Part shown: positions 8,266 to 21,465 of the stretch, in pieces
How the letters are laid out: the number at the start of each line of letters is the position of its first letter
Numbering within the stretch: position 1 is the stretch's first letter
Assembly: GCA_033720855.1 (NCBI GenBank)
Contig: JAWWBR010000001.1
Span: 1 to 64,000, forward strand
DNA length: 64,000 bases
Reading direction: 5' to 3'
Source: SMXQ01 sp033720855
Lineage (GTDB): Bacteria > Pseudomonadota > Alphaproteobacteria > SMXQ01
Translations under genes and position numbers: made by a program
Notes under the pieces: generated by a model
What the model was told of the DNA's origin: nothing
Database searches by the model: none
Seen by the model: only the letters and a program-made list of their open reading frames with translations

Positions 8266-9336
8266 TTAGGTTTTGTCCGGGGTCGCGTTTTTGATCGCCT
8301 GCGCCAGCTCGATGGCGCCGTAGCTCAAAATGCCATCGGCGCCGGCACGTTTGAAGGCGATCAGGCTTTCGCCGAGGCAGGCCGACCAATCGAGCCATCC
8401 CGCGTCGGCGGCGGCCCGCAACATGGCGTATTCGCCGCTCACCTGGTAGGCGAAGGTGGGAAGCTTGAACCGCTCCTTGACGCGCCACAGGATATCGAGA
8501 TAGGGCAGGCCCGGCTTGACCATCACCATGTCCGCGCCCTCGGCAATATCCAGGGCGACCTCCCGCAGCGCCTCGTCGCCGTTGGCGGGGTCCATCTGAT
8601 AGGTCTTTTTGTCGCCGCCGCCGAGGTTTTCGCCACTGCCCACGGCGTCGCGGAACGGGCCATAAAAGGCGGAAGCGTACTTGGCTGCGTAGGCCAGGAT
8701 CAGGACCTTGCTCAATCCCGCCCCCTCCAGTGCCCGCCGGATCGCGCCGACGCGGCCGTCCATCATGTCGGAGGGCGCGATGACGTCGCATCCCGCCTCG
8801 GCTTGGACCAGGGCCTGCCGGACCAGAACCTCTATGGTTTCGTCGTTGAGGATCTCGTCTTCGCGCATGAGCCCGTCCTGACCGTGGGAGGTATACGGAT
8901 CGAGGGCGACGTCGCACATCACGCCGATCTCCGGTACCTCTGCCTTGACCGCGCGAACCGCGCGGCAGACCAGGTTTTCCGGGTTGTAGGCCTCTTCCGC
9001 CTGGGCGCTCTTGCGATCGGCGGGAACCACCGGAAACAGGGCGATGGCGGGGATGCCGAGGGCCGCGGCCTCGGCCGCCGCCTCGACCACGATGTCGATG
9101 CTCAGGCGATCCACCCCCGGCATGGAGGGGATAGGCGTGCGCCGATTGTCGCCGTCCTGGACGAAAACCGGCCAGATCAGGTCGTCGGCGCCGACCGTGT
9201 GCTCCGCCACCATGCGCCGCGCCCAATCGGCGTGACGCAGCCGACGCATGCGGACGGCGGGAAAGGCCGCTTGCGGTTCCACCGAATCGGCACTGAATTC
9301 GGGCGCCTGGTGCCCGAGGAGGCTGCGGATGCTCAT
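8266..9336 (-). CDS. hemB: delta-aminolevulinic acid dehydratase (porphobilinogen synthase)
   Basis: 356 residues. HemB condenses two 5-aminolevulinate molecules to porphobilinogen in tetrapyrrole synthesis. Schiff-base lysines are visible in YAAKYASAFYGPFRDAVG and MVMVKPGLPYLD. The metal site reads MCDVALDPYTSHGQDG, with Asp where zinc enzymes have Cys, so this is the magnesium-type, zinc-independent class common in alphaproteobacteria. The gene is divergent from ldtR across a 167-bp AT-rich intergenic region and is followed by the acylase gene. Confidence 0.96.
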   Translation of the reverse strand: MSIRSLLGHQAPEFSADSVEPQAAFPAVRMRRLRHADWARRMVAEHTVGADDLIWPVFVQDGDNRRTPIPSMPGVDRLSIDIVVEAAAEAAALGIPAIALFPVVPADRKSAQAEEAYNPENLVCRAVRAVKAEVPEIGVMCDVALDPYTSHGQDGLMREDEILNDETIEVLVRQALVQAEAGCDVIAPSDMMDGRVGAIRRALEGAGLSKVLILAYAAKYASAFYGPFRDAVGSGENLGGGDKKTYQMDPANGDEALREVALDIAEGADMVMVKPGLPYLDILWRVKERFKLPTFAYQVSGEYAMLRAAADAGWLDWSACLGESLIAFKRAGADGILSYGAIELAQAIKNATPDKT

Positions 9337-9503
9337 GATTTCAAGGCCATAGCTGGTGATTGACCGGGTCCATACCGGATCATCCCTATACGCGCAAGCG
9401 TTAGCAATCTTTTAAATATTTTAATCCAATACTTGGCGAAACCGGTACGACTGTCTGCGCGGGGGATGCGGGCCGTCCTAGTCAATAGTGAAGCGAGGGT
9501 GCT

Positions 9504-9983
9504 GTGGATCACATTTATCAAGAGGTCATTTTCCTCGTCGAAAGGCTTCATCGCCACTTCCTGGAAGTGGTCAAGACCGAATTGGAACGCCTGGACACCT
9601 CGGATATCAACAATATCCAGGCCCTGATTCTGTTCAACATCGGCGAAGAGGAACTCACCGTCGGTGAACTGACCAATCGCGGCTATTACCTCGGTTCGAA
9701 CGTGTCCTACAACGTCAAGAAGATGGTCGAGAACGGTTACCTGATTCACGAGCGGTCCACCCATGATCGCCGTTCGATCCGTGTTCGGTTGTCGGAAAAG
9801 GGCCTGACGCTGTTCTACGCCCTGCGCGACATGTTCGAGCGGCACATCGCCGATATCGCCGAGGGGCCGATCACCGAGGAGGAGCTTACCGAGGCTTCGG
9901 TTGCGCTGCGCCATATGGAGCAGTTCTGGACGCGGATCCTGACCTTTGGGACCCGGACCCCGGCCAAGGCTTCGGCCGCCTAA
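9504..9983 (+). CDS. ldtR: MarR-type winged-helix regulator, LdtR family
   Basis: 159 residues, GTG start. A winged helix-turn-helix is seen at about residues 35-105: ALILFNIGEEELTVGELTNRGYYLGSNVSYNVKKMVENGYL, then the wing STHDRRSIRVRLSEKG. LdtR proteins of Rhizobiales and Liberibacter control an L,D-transpeptidase gene and stress tolerance; that role is carried over by family, not shown here. An AT-rich run (about 9405-9425) lies upstream and may hold its promoter and that of divergent hemB. A terminator follows at 10023. Confidence 0.8.
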   Translation: MDHIYQEVIFLVERLHRHFLEVVKTELERLDTSDINNIQALILFNIGEEELTVGELTNRGYYLGSNVSYNVKKMVENGYLIHERSTHDRRSIRVRLSEKGLTLFYALRDMFERHIADIAEGPITEEELTEASVALRHMEQFWTRILTFGTRTPAKASAA

Positions 9984-10022
9984 CATCCATTGGAAATCGA
10001 GGCGCCCCGCCGGCGCCCCATA

Positions 10023-10049
10023 GCGGCCCCTCGCGGGCCGCATTTTTTT
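10023..10049 (+). terminator. rho-independent terminator after ldtR
   Basis: Stem GCGGCCC (10023-10029) and GGGCCGC (10035-10041) with a 5-base loop, then A and seven T. It ends ldtR before the convergent receiver-Hpt gene. Confidence 0.85.
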
Positions 10050-10085
10050 CTCCAAGCCTGGTCGTCGATGCGGCATCGCGACGGC

Positions 10086-10964
10086 CTAGCCGATCGTCGC
10101 CCGGGGGGAATCGTCCTCGGCGACGAGCTCTCGCCGCACCGCCTCCAAGGCGGCCAAGACGTCCTCAGCCTGTTGGGTGATTTCGGCAATTCGGGTCCTA
10201 ACCCGCTGGCCGTTGTCCTCGCGGGCGGCAAATTCGATCTCCTCGGCCAGGTCTTGCAGACCCGCAGCGCCGAAACTGCCGGACGTGCCCTTGAGGCTGT
10301 GGGCGCGCTCCGCCACGCCCCGGTGATCCCCCTGAGCGGCCATGTTCGTCATCTGTCGGACCGTCGTCTGCAATTCCGCACAATAGATTTGGATCAGGGT
10401 CGCCGCGCGCTTGGCGCCGACCTCGAGGACCAGATCGTCGATGGTGGGCCGGTAAAGCAAGCCGCGGCCAGGGGTGCGCTCCCGGGCCGGCCTCACCGGG
10501 CATGCGGTGGGCACGGTGTCGCGGCCGGCGGGGCCGCGGCCCCATCGCCGCAGCGCTTCGGCCAGTTGGGCGACGTCGATGGGCTTGGCGAGATAGTCGT
10601 CCATGCCGCGGGCGCGGCATCTCCCGTCTTCCCCGGCCAAGGTGGTGGCGGTCAGCGCGATGATGGGGATTAGGCTCTTCGGCGGCGCCAGGCCGCGAAT
10701 GCGCGCGGTCGCTTCGAACCCGTCCATCTCCGGCATCTGCACGTCCATCAGCACCAGGTCATAGGACAGCGACCGCACCGCGTCGACCGCCTCCTTGCCG
10801 TTGTCCGCGACATCGACACGATGGCCCATTCTGGTCAGAAGAGCGACGGCCAGCATCTGGTTGACCGGGTTGTCTTCGGCGACCAGGAGCCTGAGGGGAG
10901 GGTCGGCAATCGGTCTTGGCGAGTCGGGCTTGGTCGGGTACTGCATCTCGAGATCGTCCAACAC
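10086..10964 (-). CDS. response regulator receiver-Hpt phosphorelay protein
   Basis: 292 residues. An N-terminal receiver domain (about 25-145) shows LRLLVAEDNPVNQMLA, the phosphoacceptor region YDLVLMDVQMPEMDGFEA, IIALTATT and the Lys in YLAKPID. After a linker, an Hpt domain (about 185-280) has the phospho-His in ERAHSLKGTSGSFGA. There is no kinase, HAMP or output domain. The protein could shuttle phosphate between a hybrid kinase and a distant regulator, as in the relays that feed CtrA, but no partner is encoded nearby. Likely cytoplasmic. Confidence 0.87.
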   Translation of the reverse strand: MLDDLEMQYPTKPDSPRPIADPPLRLLVAEDNPVNQMLAVALLTRMGHRVDVADNGKEAVDAVRSLSYDLVLMDVQMPEMDGFEATARIRGLAPPKSLIPIIALTATTLAGEDGRCRARGMDDYLAKPIDVAQLAEALRRWGRGPAGRDTVPTACPVRPARERTPGRGLLYRPTIDDLVLEVGAKRAATLIQIYCAELQTTVRQMTNMAAQGDHRGVAERAHSLKGTSGSFGAAGLQDLAEEIEFAAREDNGQRVRTRIAEITQQAEDVLAALEAVRRELVAEDDSPRATIG

Positions 10965-11012
10965 AAATGCGCAATAAAATCATAGATGGAAATACCTAGT
11001 ACGAATTTCCGG

Positions 11013-11028
11013 TTAGGATTGGGTTAAC
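11013..11028. promoter_or_regulatory. CtrA-like box between the receiver-Hpt gene and the DUF6898-like gene
   Basis: TTAG, seven bases, TTAAC. One mismatch to TTAA-N7-TTAA(C), with exact spacing, in the 152-bp divergent intergenic region. It could serve either gene. Motif-based inference. Confidence 0.3.
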
Positions 11029-11116
11029 GAAAGGTCCCGGGCGTGTTGTCGCCCAGCGTCACTTTCCATTAGACTTCCGGGCAATCTTCAACCGGGCTGC
11101 GGCGCCGACGGGACCT

Positions 11117-11335
11117 ATGGAAAAATCCACCGAGATTGACGGCGTCATCGTCGAATTCCACCGGGTGGGCAATGCCGTCAAGGTCTCGGCCGTCTGCACC
11201 CGGACCTATGTGGAAGTCTCCATCATGGCGCCGGCGACCTGTTCGGAGCACGAAATGACCCAGACGGTTCTGCGCAAGCTGGCCTACGTCCAGGAAAAAG
11301 GGGATCGAGGGCGTCCCGCGGGGCGCAACAGGTGA
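11117..11335 (+). CDS. small conserved protein, DUF6898-like
   Basis: 72 residues. The core VEFHRVGNAVKVSAVCTRTYVEVSIMAPA followed by TVLRKLAYVQEK matches the pattern of a small alphaproteobacterial family I recall as DUF6898: a beta-hairpin, then a helix. It has no signal peptide and no membrane segment. It precedes the liv operon by 43 bp on the same strand and may share its transcript. Function unknown. The last residues (GDRGRPAGRNR) are basic and probably disordered. Confidence 0.65.
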   Translation: MEKSTEIDGVIVEFHRVGNAVKVSAVCTRTYVEVSIMAPATCSEHEMTQTVLRKLAYVQEKGDRGRPAGRNR

Positions 11336-11378
11336 ACCGCAGGGGGCATTGGATGGGCAACGGCGCCGGCCGCGTTTG

Positions 11379-12293
11379 ATGGAATACTTTCTCCAACAAT
11401 TGATCAACGGGCTTACCCTCGGCGCCGTCTACGGGCTGATCGCCATCGGCTACACCATGGTCTACGGCATCATCGGGATGATCAATTTCGCCCATGGCGA
11501 GATTTACATGATCGGCTCGTTCATCGCCCTCATCTGCTTCAGCATCCTGGGCCTGGCCGGCGTCGCTTCGGTGCCGCTCGCCATCCTCGTCGTGCTGTTG
11601 ATCGCGATCCTGTTCACCGCCGCCTATGGTTGGGCCGTCGAGCGTCTCGCCTATCGTCCCCTGAGGGGATCGTTCCGGCTGGCGCCGCTGATCTCCGCGA
11701 TCGGCATGTCGATCTTCCTGCAGAACTACGTGCAGCTGCTCCAGGGGGCGCGGGTGAAAGCGATGGAGCCGCTGGTCACCGGCGGGTTCGTGGTGATGGA
11801 GGATGCCGGCTTCCAGGTCACCCTCAGCTATATGCAGATCATCATCATGGCCCTGACCGTCGTGCTGATGGCCGGTTTCTCGCTGCTGATTTCGCGGACC
11901 TCCCTGGGGCGCGCCCAGAGGGCCTGCGAGCAGGACCAGAAGATGGCGGCGCTGTCGGGCATAGACGTCGACCGGACGGTGTCGCTGACCTTCATCCTGG
12001 GGGCGGGCTTGGCCGCCGTCGCCGGCGTCATGACCACCCTGCAGTATGGGGTGATCGACTTCTTCATCGGCTTCCTGGTCGGGCTCAAGGCCTTCACGGC
12101 GGCGGTGCTGGGCGGCATCGGCTCGCTGCCCGGCGCCATGCTGGGCGGGGTCTTGATCGGTTTGGTGGAGGCCTTCTGGGCGGCCTATTTTTCCGCCGAG
12201 TACAAGGACGTGGCGGCCTTTTCGATCCTTGTCCTGGTGCTCATCTTCCGGCCCACGGGGCTGCTCGGCCGGCCCGAGGTCGAGAAAGTGTGA
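11379..12293 (+). CDS. livH: branched-chain amino acid ABC transporter permease LivH
   Basis: 304 residues from ATG 11379, where the conserved start MEYFLQQLINGLTLGAVYGLIAIGYTMVYGIIGMINFAHGE begins. About eight hydrophobic helices are seen, plus the inner motif LGRAQRACEQDQKMAALSGIDVDRT, which contacts the ATPase. LivH forms half of the inner-membrane channel for leucine, isoleucine, valine or related solutes. First of a tight operon livH-livM-livG-livF. Confidence 0.94.
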   Translation: MEYFLQQLINGLTLGAVYGLIAIGYTMVYGIIGMINFAHGEIYMIGSFIALICFSILGLAGVASVPLAILVVLLIAILFTAAYGWAVERLAYRPLRGSFRLAPLISAIGMSIFLQNYVQLLQGARVKAMEPLVTGGFVVMEDAGFQVTLSYMQIIIMALTVVLMAGFSLLISRTSLGRAQRACEQDQKMAALSGIDVDRTVSLTFILGAGLAAVAGVMTTLQYGVIDFFIGFLVGLKAFTAAVLGGIGSLPGAMLGGVLIGLVEAFWAAYFSAEYKDVAAFSILVLVLIFRPTGLLGRPEVEKV

Positions 12294-12295
12294 CG

Positions 12296-13611
<1,316 letters not shown>

Positions 13612-13615
<4 letters not shown>

Positions 13616-14480
13616 GCGCGCCCGCGACCAACGGCGCTGCGTCCGCCGCCATGCTCGAGGTCGAGCACCTGTCGATGCATTTCGAGGGCGTCAGCGCCGT
13701 CGACGACCTTTCCTTCAGCGCCCGGAGAGGCGAGATCACCGGCATCATCGGTCCCAACGGGGCCGGCAAGACGACCGTGTTCAACTGCATCACCGGGTTC
13801 TACCGGCCGAGCGTCGGCCGCATCACCCTGGCCCATGAGGGGGGCCGCTTCCTGTTGGAGCGCATGGAGGGGTTCCGCATCGCCCGCGACGCCGGCGTCG
13901 CGCGGACCTTTCAGAACGTCCGCCTGTTCCCCCGCATGACGGTGTTGGAGAACCTTCTGGTCGCCCAACACGTCAAGCTGATGCGCGCGTCGCTGTTTTC
14001 CGTCGCCGGACTGCTCGGCCTGCCCAGTTTCCGCGCCGCCGAGGCCGACGCCATCGAGATGGCGCGCGGCTGGCTCGATCGCTTGGGCCTGCTCGACGTT
14101 GCCGATCGCGAGGCCGGCACCCTTGCCCATGGCCTGCAACGCAAGATCGAGATCGCCCGGGCCATGTGCTCGGGACCCAAGCTTCTCTGCCTCGACGAGC
14201 CGGCGGCGGGGCTCAACCCGCGCGAGACCGACGAACTCAACCGTCTCCTGTTGGGGATCCGGGAGGAGTTCCGCATCGCGATATTGCTGATCGAGCACGA
14301 CATGTCCGTGGTCATGGGCATATCCGACCGCGTCCTCGTTTTGGACCATGGCTCGAAAATCAGTGACGGCACCCCCGAAGAGGTGCGGCGCGATCCGGCC
14401 GTGGTTCGCGCCTATCTCGGCGAAGAGGAGGGGCTGCCGGAGATCGTTGCCCGGGATATCGGCATCGAGGGGGAGGAGCG

Positions 14481-14484
<4 letters not shown>
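13612..14484 (+). CDS. livG: branched-chain amino acid ABC transporter ATP-binding protein LivG
   Basis: 290 residues from ATG 13612, in a 4-base overlap with livM. Walker A is IIGPNGAGKTT. The Q-loop region reads GVARTFQNVRLFPRMTVLENLLVAQH. In place of the canonical signature it has GTLAHGLQRKIEIARAMCS, where Leu-Ala-His-Gly replaces LSYG. Walker B is LLCLDEPAAGLNPRET, with the H-loop in LLIEHDMSVVMGIS. It energises LivHM together with LivF. The weak signature motif is common in LivG. Confidence 0.94.
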
Positions 14485-15211
<727 letters not shown>

Positions 15212-15215
<4 letters not shown>

Positions 15216-15544
15216 CGATCCTCGAGGACTGGCCGGTGTTCCTGGGTCTCACGGTGTGCCTGTTCGGTGGGGCGGCGTGGCTGATGGGCGCGGCGATCGC
15301 GGCGACCTGGCGGACGCATTGGCAGGTGATCGGCTACGGGCTGTTGCTCGCGCTGTTCGACCGCTTCCTCCACTGGGGCCTGTTCCATGGCGCCCTGCTG
15401 TCGCCTGAGGGCTTTGCCAGGGATTTCGCCGTCATTGTGGCGATCGGGCTGCTGTCCTGGCGCATCGGCCGGGTGTCGCGGATGGTCAACCAATACCCGT
15501 GGCTGTATGAGAGGGCCGGGCCGCTCGGTTGGCGCCAACGCTAG
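15212..15544 (+). CDS. small membrane protein of the liv operon (DUF6867-like)
   Basis: 110 residues, starting in an ATGA overlap with livF. Two to three membrane helices: FLGLTVCLFGGAAWLMGAAIAA (about 9-30), VIGYGLLLALFDRFLHW, and FAVIVAIGLLSWRIG (about 73-88). The ending RMVNQYPWLYERAGPLGWRQ is typical of the small proteins found beside liv genes in alphaproteobacteria, which I recall as DUF6867. The tight coupling suggests an accessory subunit or stabiliser of the transporter. No function is shown. Confidence 0.75.
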
Positions 15545-15627
15545 GGCGCAGATGCGCGGGGGGCCTTGCCAAAGCGCGCGCGGGTGCTAGGCTAAGGTCC
15601 TCCAAGTCCGATGCCGGAGGGCATGCG

Positions 15628-16752
<1,125 letters not shown>

Positions 16753-16892
16753 CCGCATCCCGGAGGCCGGGCCTGAGCCCCCCGCAGACCTAGTGGCGGG
16801 GTAGCGCCCGCCCCCGACATATGGTATTGAGACCGGCCGTGACACCCGTTGCGCCTGGGAGGGCCGCGGCGGGGGCAGAGAAGGGGTGGGCC

Positions 16893-17327
16893 GTGCCCGC
16901 AGAATCAATCGTCATCGCCTCGGATCATGGTGCGGTGGAGCTCAAGCAAGTCCTCACCGAGGAATTGGAAAAGCGCGGCTTTTCCGTTCTCGACCTGGGG
17001 ACGGATGGCCCCGATTCCGTCGATTACCCGGACTTCGCCGATGCCCTCGCCTCGGCCATTCGCGAGGGGCGGGCGGAGCGGGGGGTGCTGCTCTGCGGTT
17101 CGGGCGTGGGCATGAGCATCGCCGCCAACCGCCATCGCGAGATACGCGCCGCCCTGGTCCACGATAATCTCTCTGCCCGCCTCGCCCGCCAGCACAATGA
17201 CGCCAATGTCTTGGTGATGGGGGGGCGCTTCATCGGCCTGGAGGTGGCCAAGGATTGTCTTGCCGCCTTTCTCGATACCGAATTCGAGGGCGGGCGCCAC
17301 GCCCGGCGCGTGGGCAAGATGTCATAG
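16893..17327 (+). CDS. rpiB: ribose-5-phosphate isomerase B
   Basis: 144 residues from GTG 16893; AAGGGG at 16881-16886 supports this start over an ATG 72 bp upstream, and the length then matches the family. Interconverts ribose 5-phosphate and ribulose 5-phosphate. IASDHGAVELK binds phosphate, GVLLCGSGVGMSIAANRHREIRAA holds the catalytic Cys, and RQHNDANVLVMGGRFIG follows. It sits upstream of glyA, a frequent alphaproteobacterial order. Confidence 0.92.
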   Translation: MPAESIVIASDHGAVELKQVLTEELEKRGFSVLDLGTDGPDSVDYPDFADALASAIREGRAERGVLLCGSGVGMSIAANRHREIRAALVHDNLSARLARQHNDANVLVMGGRFIGLEVAKDCLAAFLDTEFEGGRHARRVGKMS

Positions 17328-17375
17328 AGTCGGATTTGATCGGATGAAGAACACTGCGTTGAGGAATGGAAGATA

Positions 17376-18689
<1,314 letters not shown>

Positions 18690-18716
18690 CCGGAGGGGCG
18701 AGGAGGCCCAAAAAAG

Positions 18717-19175
18717 ATGCGTTGTCCTTTCTGCGGTCATGACGATTCCCAAGTCAAGGATTCGCGTCCCACCGAAGACGGTGCGGCGATCCGACGCCGA
18801 CGCTTTTGCGGGGCCTGCGGGTCGCGCTGGACCACCTTCGAACGGGTTCAGATCCGCGACCTCATGGTGTTGAAGAGCGACAGCAAGAAAGAGCTTTTCG
18901 ATCGCGACAAGCTGGTCCGCTCGATCCGCATCGCCGTCCGCAAAAGGCCGGTGGACGAGGAGCAGGTCGAGCGCATCGTCAATTCCATCCAGCGCCGTCT
19001 CGAAACCATGGGGGAAAGCGAGATCCCGTCCTCCCATATCGGCGAGCTGGTGATGGAAGCCCTGGCCAGTATCGATCAGGTGGCCTATGTCCGCTTCGCC
19101 TCGGTCTACCGTAATTTCCGAGAGGCCAAGGACTTCGAGGAATTCGTGGGCCAACTCAGTGTCGACCACAACTGA
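18717..19175 (+). CDS. nrdR: transcriptional repressor NrdR
   Basis: 152 residues. The N-terminal zinc ribbon is MRCPFCGHDDSQVKDSRPTEDGAAIRRRRFCGACG (two CxxC). It is followed by an ATP-cone domain (RDLMVLKSDSKKELFDRDKLVRSIRIAVRKRPV) that senses ATP/dATP. NrdR represses ribonucleotide reductase genes through NrdR boxes; no such genes are in this window. The glyA-nrdR-ribD order is typical of this class. Confidence 0.96.
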   Translation: MRCPFCGHDDSQVKDSRPTEDGAAIRRRRFCGACGSRWTTFERVQIRDLMVLKSDSKKELFDRDKLVRSIRIAVRKRPVDEEQVERIVNSIQRRLETMGESEIPSSHIGELVMEALASIDQVAYVRFASVYRNFREAKDFEEFVGQLSVDHN

Positions 19176-20289
19176 AGCCATCGATCTCCGCCATATGAAA
19201 TCGGCCCTGGCGCTGGCGCGCCGCGGGTTGGGCCGGGTCGCGCCGAACCCGGCGGTGGGGTGCATCGTGCTTGACAGCGACGGCCGCATCGCCGGCCGGG
19301 GCTGGACCCAGCCGGGGGGGCGGCCCCATGCGGAGACCGAGGCGCTTCGGCGCGCCGGTGACGCGGCCCGGGGCGGAACCGCCTATGTCGCGCTGGAACC
19401 CTGTGCCCACCATGGGGTGACGCCGCCCTGCGCGGATGCCCTGATCGTTGCGGGAATCGCCCGCGCCGTGATCGCCGTGGAGGATCCCGATCCGCGGGTA
19501 TCGGGGGCCGGTATCGAGCGGCTGCAGAAGGCCGGGCTCGAGGTGCGCGTCGGGCTGGCCCGGGGCGATGCCGAACGGCTGAATGCGGGGTTCATCATGA
19601 GGGTGACGGAAGGGCGCCCGATGGTCACGCTGAAATGCGCCACCACCCTCGATGGTCGCATCGCCACGCATAGCGGCGAAAGCCAGTGGATCACCGGCGA
19701 CATCGCGCGGTCCTGGGGCCACGCCTTGCGGGCAAGCCACGATGCGGTGCTGACCGGGGCTTCGACGGTGCGGATGGACGACCCGGAACTGACCTGCCGC
19801 TTGCCCGGCATGGATGACCACGCGCCGCTCAGGGTGGTATTGGATTCGCGCCTGACGACGCCGCTGACCTCGGTGCTCGTGGCGACCGCGCGCGAGCGCC
19901 CGACCGCCTTCATCACCCGTGCCGGGGCCGATCACGACCGCAAGGCCGCGTTCGTCGATTGCGGTGTCGAGGTGATCGAGGTCAAGGGCGGCCCCGGGGA
20001 CCGCCCCGATATTCATGCGGCCTTGGGCACACTGGCCGAGCGCGGCATAACCCGGGTCCTGGCCGAAGGCGGCGGGCGCGTGGCGGCGTCGCTGTTGGCG
20101 GCCGGGTGCGTGGACCGCATCGCCTGGTTCCGCGCGCCCAGCGTCATCGGCGGCGACGGCGTTCCGGCCATCGACGGCTTCGGCGTCGACGGGCTCGGCG
20201 CAGCCGCAGGCTTCGTGCTCCGTCGCTCCCTGGCCGCGGGCCGGGACCGGTTGGAGATCTACGAGCGCCGCTCCACCGGCGGCGGGTGA
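19159..20289 (+). CDS. ribD: bifunctional riboflavin deaminase/reductase RibD
   Basis: 376 residues from GTG 19159, overlapping nrdR by 17 bp; ATG 19195 is a possible later start but cuts into the conserved DLRHMKSALALARRGLGRVAPNPAVGC. The N-terminal deaminase domain (about 1-145) has the zinc motifs HAETEALRR and PCAHHGVTPPCADAL. The C-terminal reductase domain has TLKCATTLDGRIATHSGESQWITG and VLAEGGGRVAASLLAAGCVDRI. It performs the second and third steps from GTP to the lumazine precursor. Confidence 0.93.
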   Translation: MSTTTEAIDLRHMKSALALARRGLGRVAPNPAVGCIVLDSDGRIAGRGWTQPGGRPHAETEALRRAGDAARGGTAYVALEPCAHHGVTPPCADALIVAGIARAVIAVEDPDPRVSGAGIERLQKAGLEVRVGLARGDAERLNAGFIMRVTEGRPMVTLKCATTLDGRIATHSGESQWITGDIARSWGHALRASHDAVLTGASTVRMDDPELTCRLPGMDDHAPLRVVLDSRLTTPLTSVLVATARERPTAFITRAGADHDRKAAFVDCGVEVIEVKGGPGDRPDIHAALGTLAERGITRVLAEGGGRVAASLLAAGCVDRIAWFRAPSVIGGDGVPAIDGFGVDGLGAAAGFVLRRSLAAGRDRLEIYERRSTGGG

Positions 20290-20316
20290 CAGAGAGGACC
20301 GGCGAGGCGTTTCGTC

Positions 20317-20922
20317 ATGTTCACGGGCATCATCACCGATGTGGGCACGGTTCGAACCATCGAGCCCGGGACCGATACCCGCGTGGAAATCGAAACCGGG
20401 TTCGATGTCGGCGGTATCGATGTCGGCGCATCGATCGCCTGTTCGGGCCCTTGCCTGACCGTCGTCGTCAAGGGACGAGATGATGGGCGCAACTGGTTCG
20501 GCGTCGACGTCTCGATGGAAACCATGGCCCGGACGACGCTCGGCGACTGGGCGCCGGGCCGCCGGGTCAACCTGGAGCGCGCCTTGAGGCTGGGCGACGA
20601 GTTGGGCGGGCATATGGTCAGCGGCCATATCGATGGCATCGCCAGGGTGCGCGGGCGAAGCCTGGTCGGCGATCACGCGGGCAGCGTCCGCTTCGACATC
20701 GAAACGCCGCCCGGCCTGTCGCGTTTCGTCGTCGAGAAGGGGTCGGTGGCGCTCGACGGCGTGTCGCTGACGGTCAACGAGGTGGAGGAGGACCTGTTTT
20801 CGGTCAACGTCATCCCCCATACCCTGGAGAACACCACCCTCGGGGAGGCCGCGGAAGGGGACAGGCTCAATTTCGAGGTCGACCTCGTTGCCCGGTACCT
20901 GAACCGCCTTGCCTTGCCTTGA
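20317..20922 (+). CDS. ribE: riboflavin synthase (alpha chain)
   Basis: 201 residues. Two lumazine-binding barrels: the first begins MFTGIITDVGTV and the second begins at GGHMVSGHIDGIARV. CSGPCLTVVV, and VALDGVSLTVNEVE in the second half, are the repeated ligand loops. Dismutates two 6,7-dimethyl-8-ribityllumazine molecules to riboflavin. It is 27 bp after ribD. Confidence 0.95.
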   Translation: MFTGIITDVGTVRTIEPGTDTRVEIETGFDVGGIDVGASIACSGPCLTVVVKGRDDGRNWFGVDVSMETMARTTLGDWAPGRRVNLERALRLGDELGGHMVSGHIDGIARVRGRSLVGDHAGSVRFDIETPPGLSRFVVEKGSVALDGVSLTVNEVEEDLFSVNVIPHTLENTTLGEAAEGDRLNFEVDLVARYLNRLALP

Positions 20923-21014
20923 ATCACCTGTATGTTTTGTTCCAGCCGGCGGTTGGGCGCCGGGAAGGGGACGGCGGGCCGGGCGCCGGCGGCCGAGGAT
21001 GAGAGCGACAGCGA
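20923..21014. other. ribE-ribH gap without ribBA
   Basis: In many alphaproteobacteria ribBA lies between ribE and ribH. Here the gap is 92 bp, very GC-rich, with no ORF and no visible FMN-riboswitch core. The GTP cyclohydrolase II and dihydroxybutanone phosphate synthase must be encoded elsewhere. Confidence 0.6.
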
Positions 21015-21464
21015 ATGAGTGAGCAGCCCCATATCATGATCGTCGAGGCGCGGTTCTACGAGGACATCGCCGATGAGCTGGTGAAAGGTGCCGTCGCCGC
21101 CTTGGAGGATGCCGGCGCCAGCTACGAGCGCTTCGCGGTTCCCGGCGCGTTCGAGATTCCGGGGGCGATTCGCCTGGCCATGGATGCCGCCCGCGACGGC
21201 GGCCCGCGTTTCGACGGCTATGTCGCGTTGGGCTGCGTGATCCGCGGCGAGACCACCCATTACGATTACGTCTGCGGCGAATCGGCGCGCGGCCTGCAAG
21301 ACCTCGCGCTGCGGCACAAGCTGGCCATCGGCTACGGCATCCTGACGGTGGAAAACCGGGATCAGGCCATGGCGCGCGGCGCCGTGGACCAGGGCAATAA
21401 GGGCCGTGCGGCGGTCGAGGCCTGTCTCGCCATGGTCGGCCTGGCCCGCGAGTTCAGCGGTTGA
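21015..21464 (+). CDS. ribH: 6,7-dimethyl-8-ribityllumazine synthase
   Basis: 149 residues. HIMIVEARFYEDIADELVKGA, VPGAFEIPGAIRLAM, GYVALGCVIRGETTHYDYVCGESARGLQ and GILTVENRDQAMARG are the conserved active-site segments. The catalytic His is in ETTHYDYV. RibH condenses the ribitylamino-uracil with dihydroxybutanone phosphate and forms a capsid or decamer. Confidence 0.96.
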   Translation: MSEQPHIMIVEARFYEDIADELVKGAVAALEDAGASYERFAVPGAFEIPGAIRLAMDAARDGGPRFDGYVALGCVIRGETTHYDYVCGESARGLQDLALRHKLAIGYGILTVENRDQAMARGAVDQGNKGRAAVEACLAMVGLAREFSG

Positions 21465-21465
21465 C

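Noticed and set aside
8881..8940. Zinc-type HemB
   Set aside because: The metal loop has Asp residues in place of the three Cys.
11630..12295. Upstream extension of the livM frame
   Set aside because: It overlaps livH in another frame; the LivM pattern starts at 12296.
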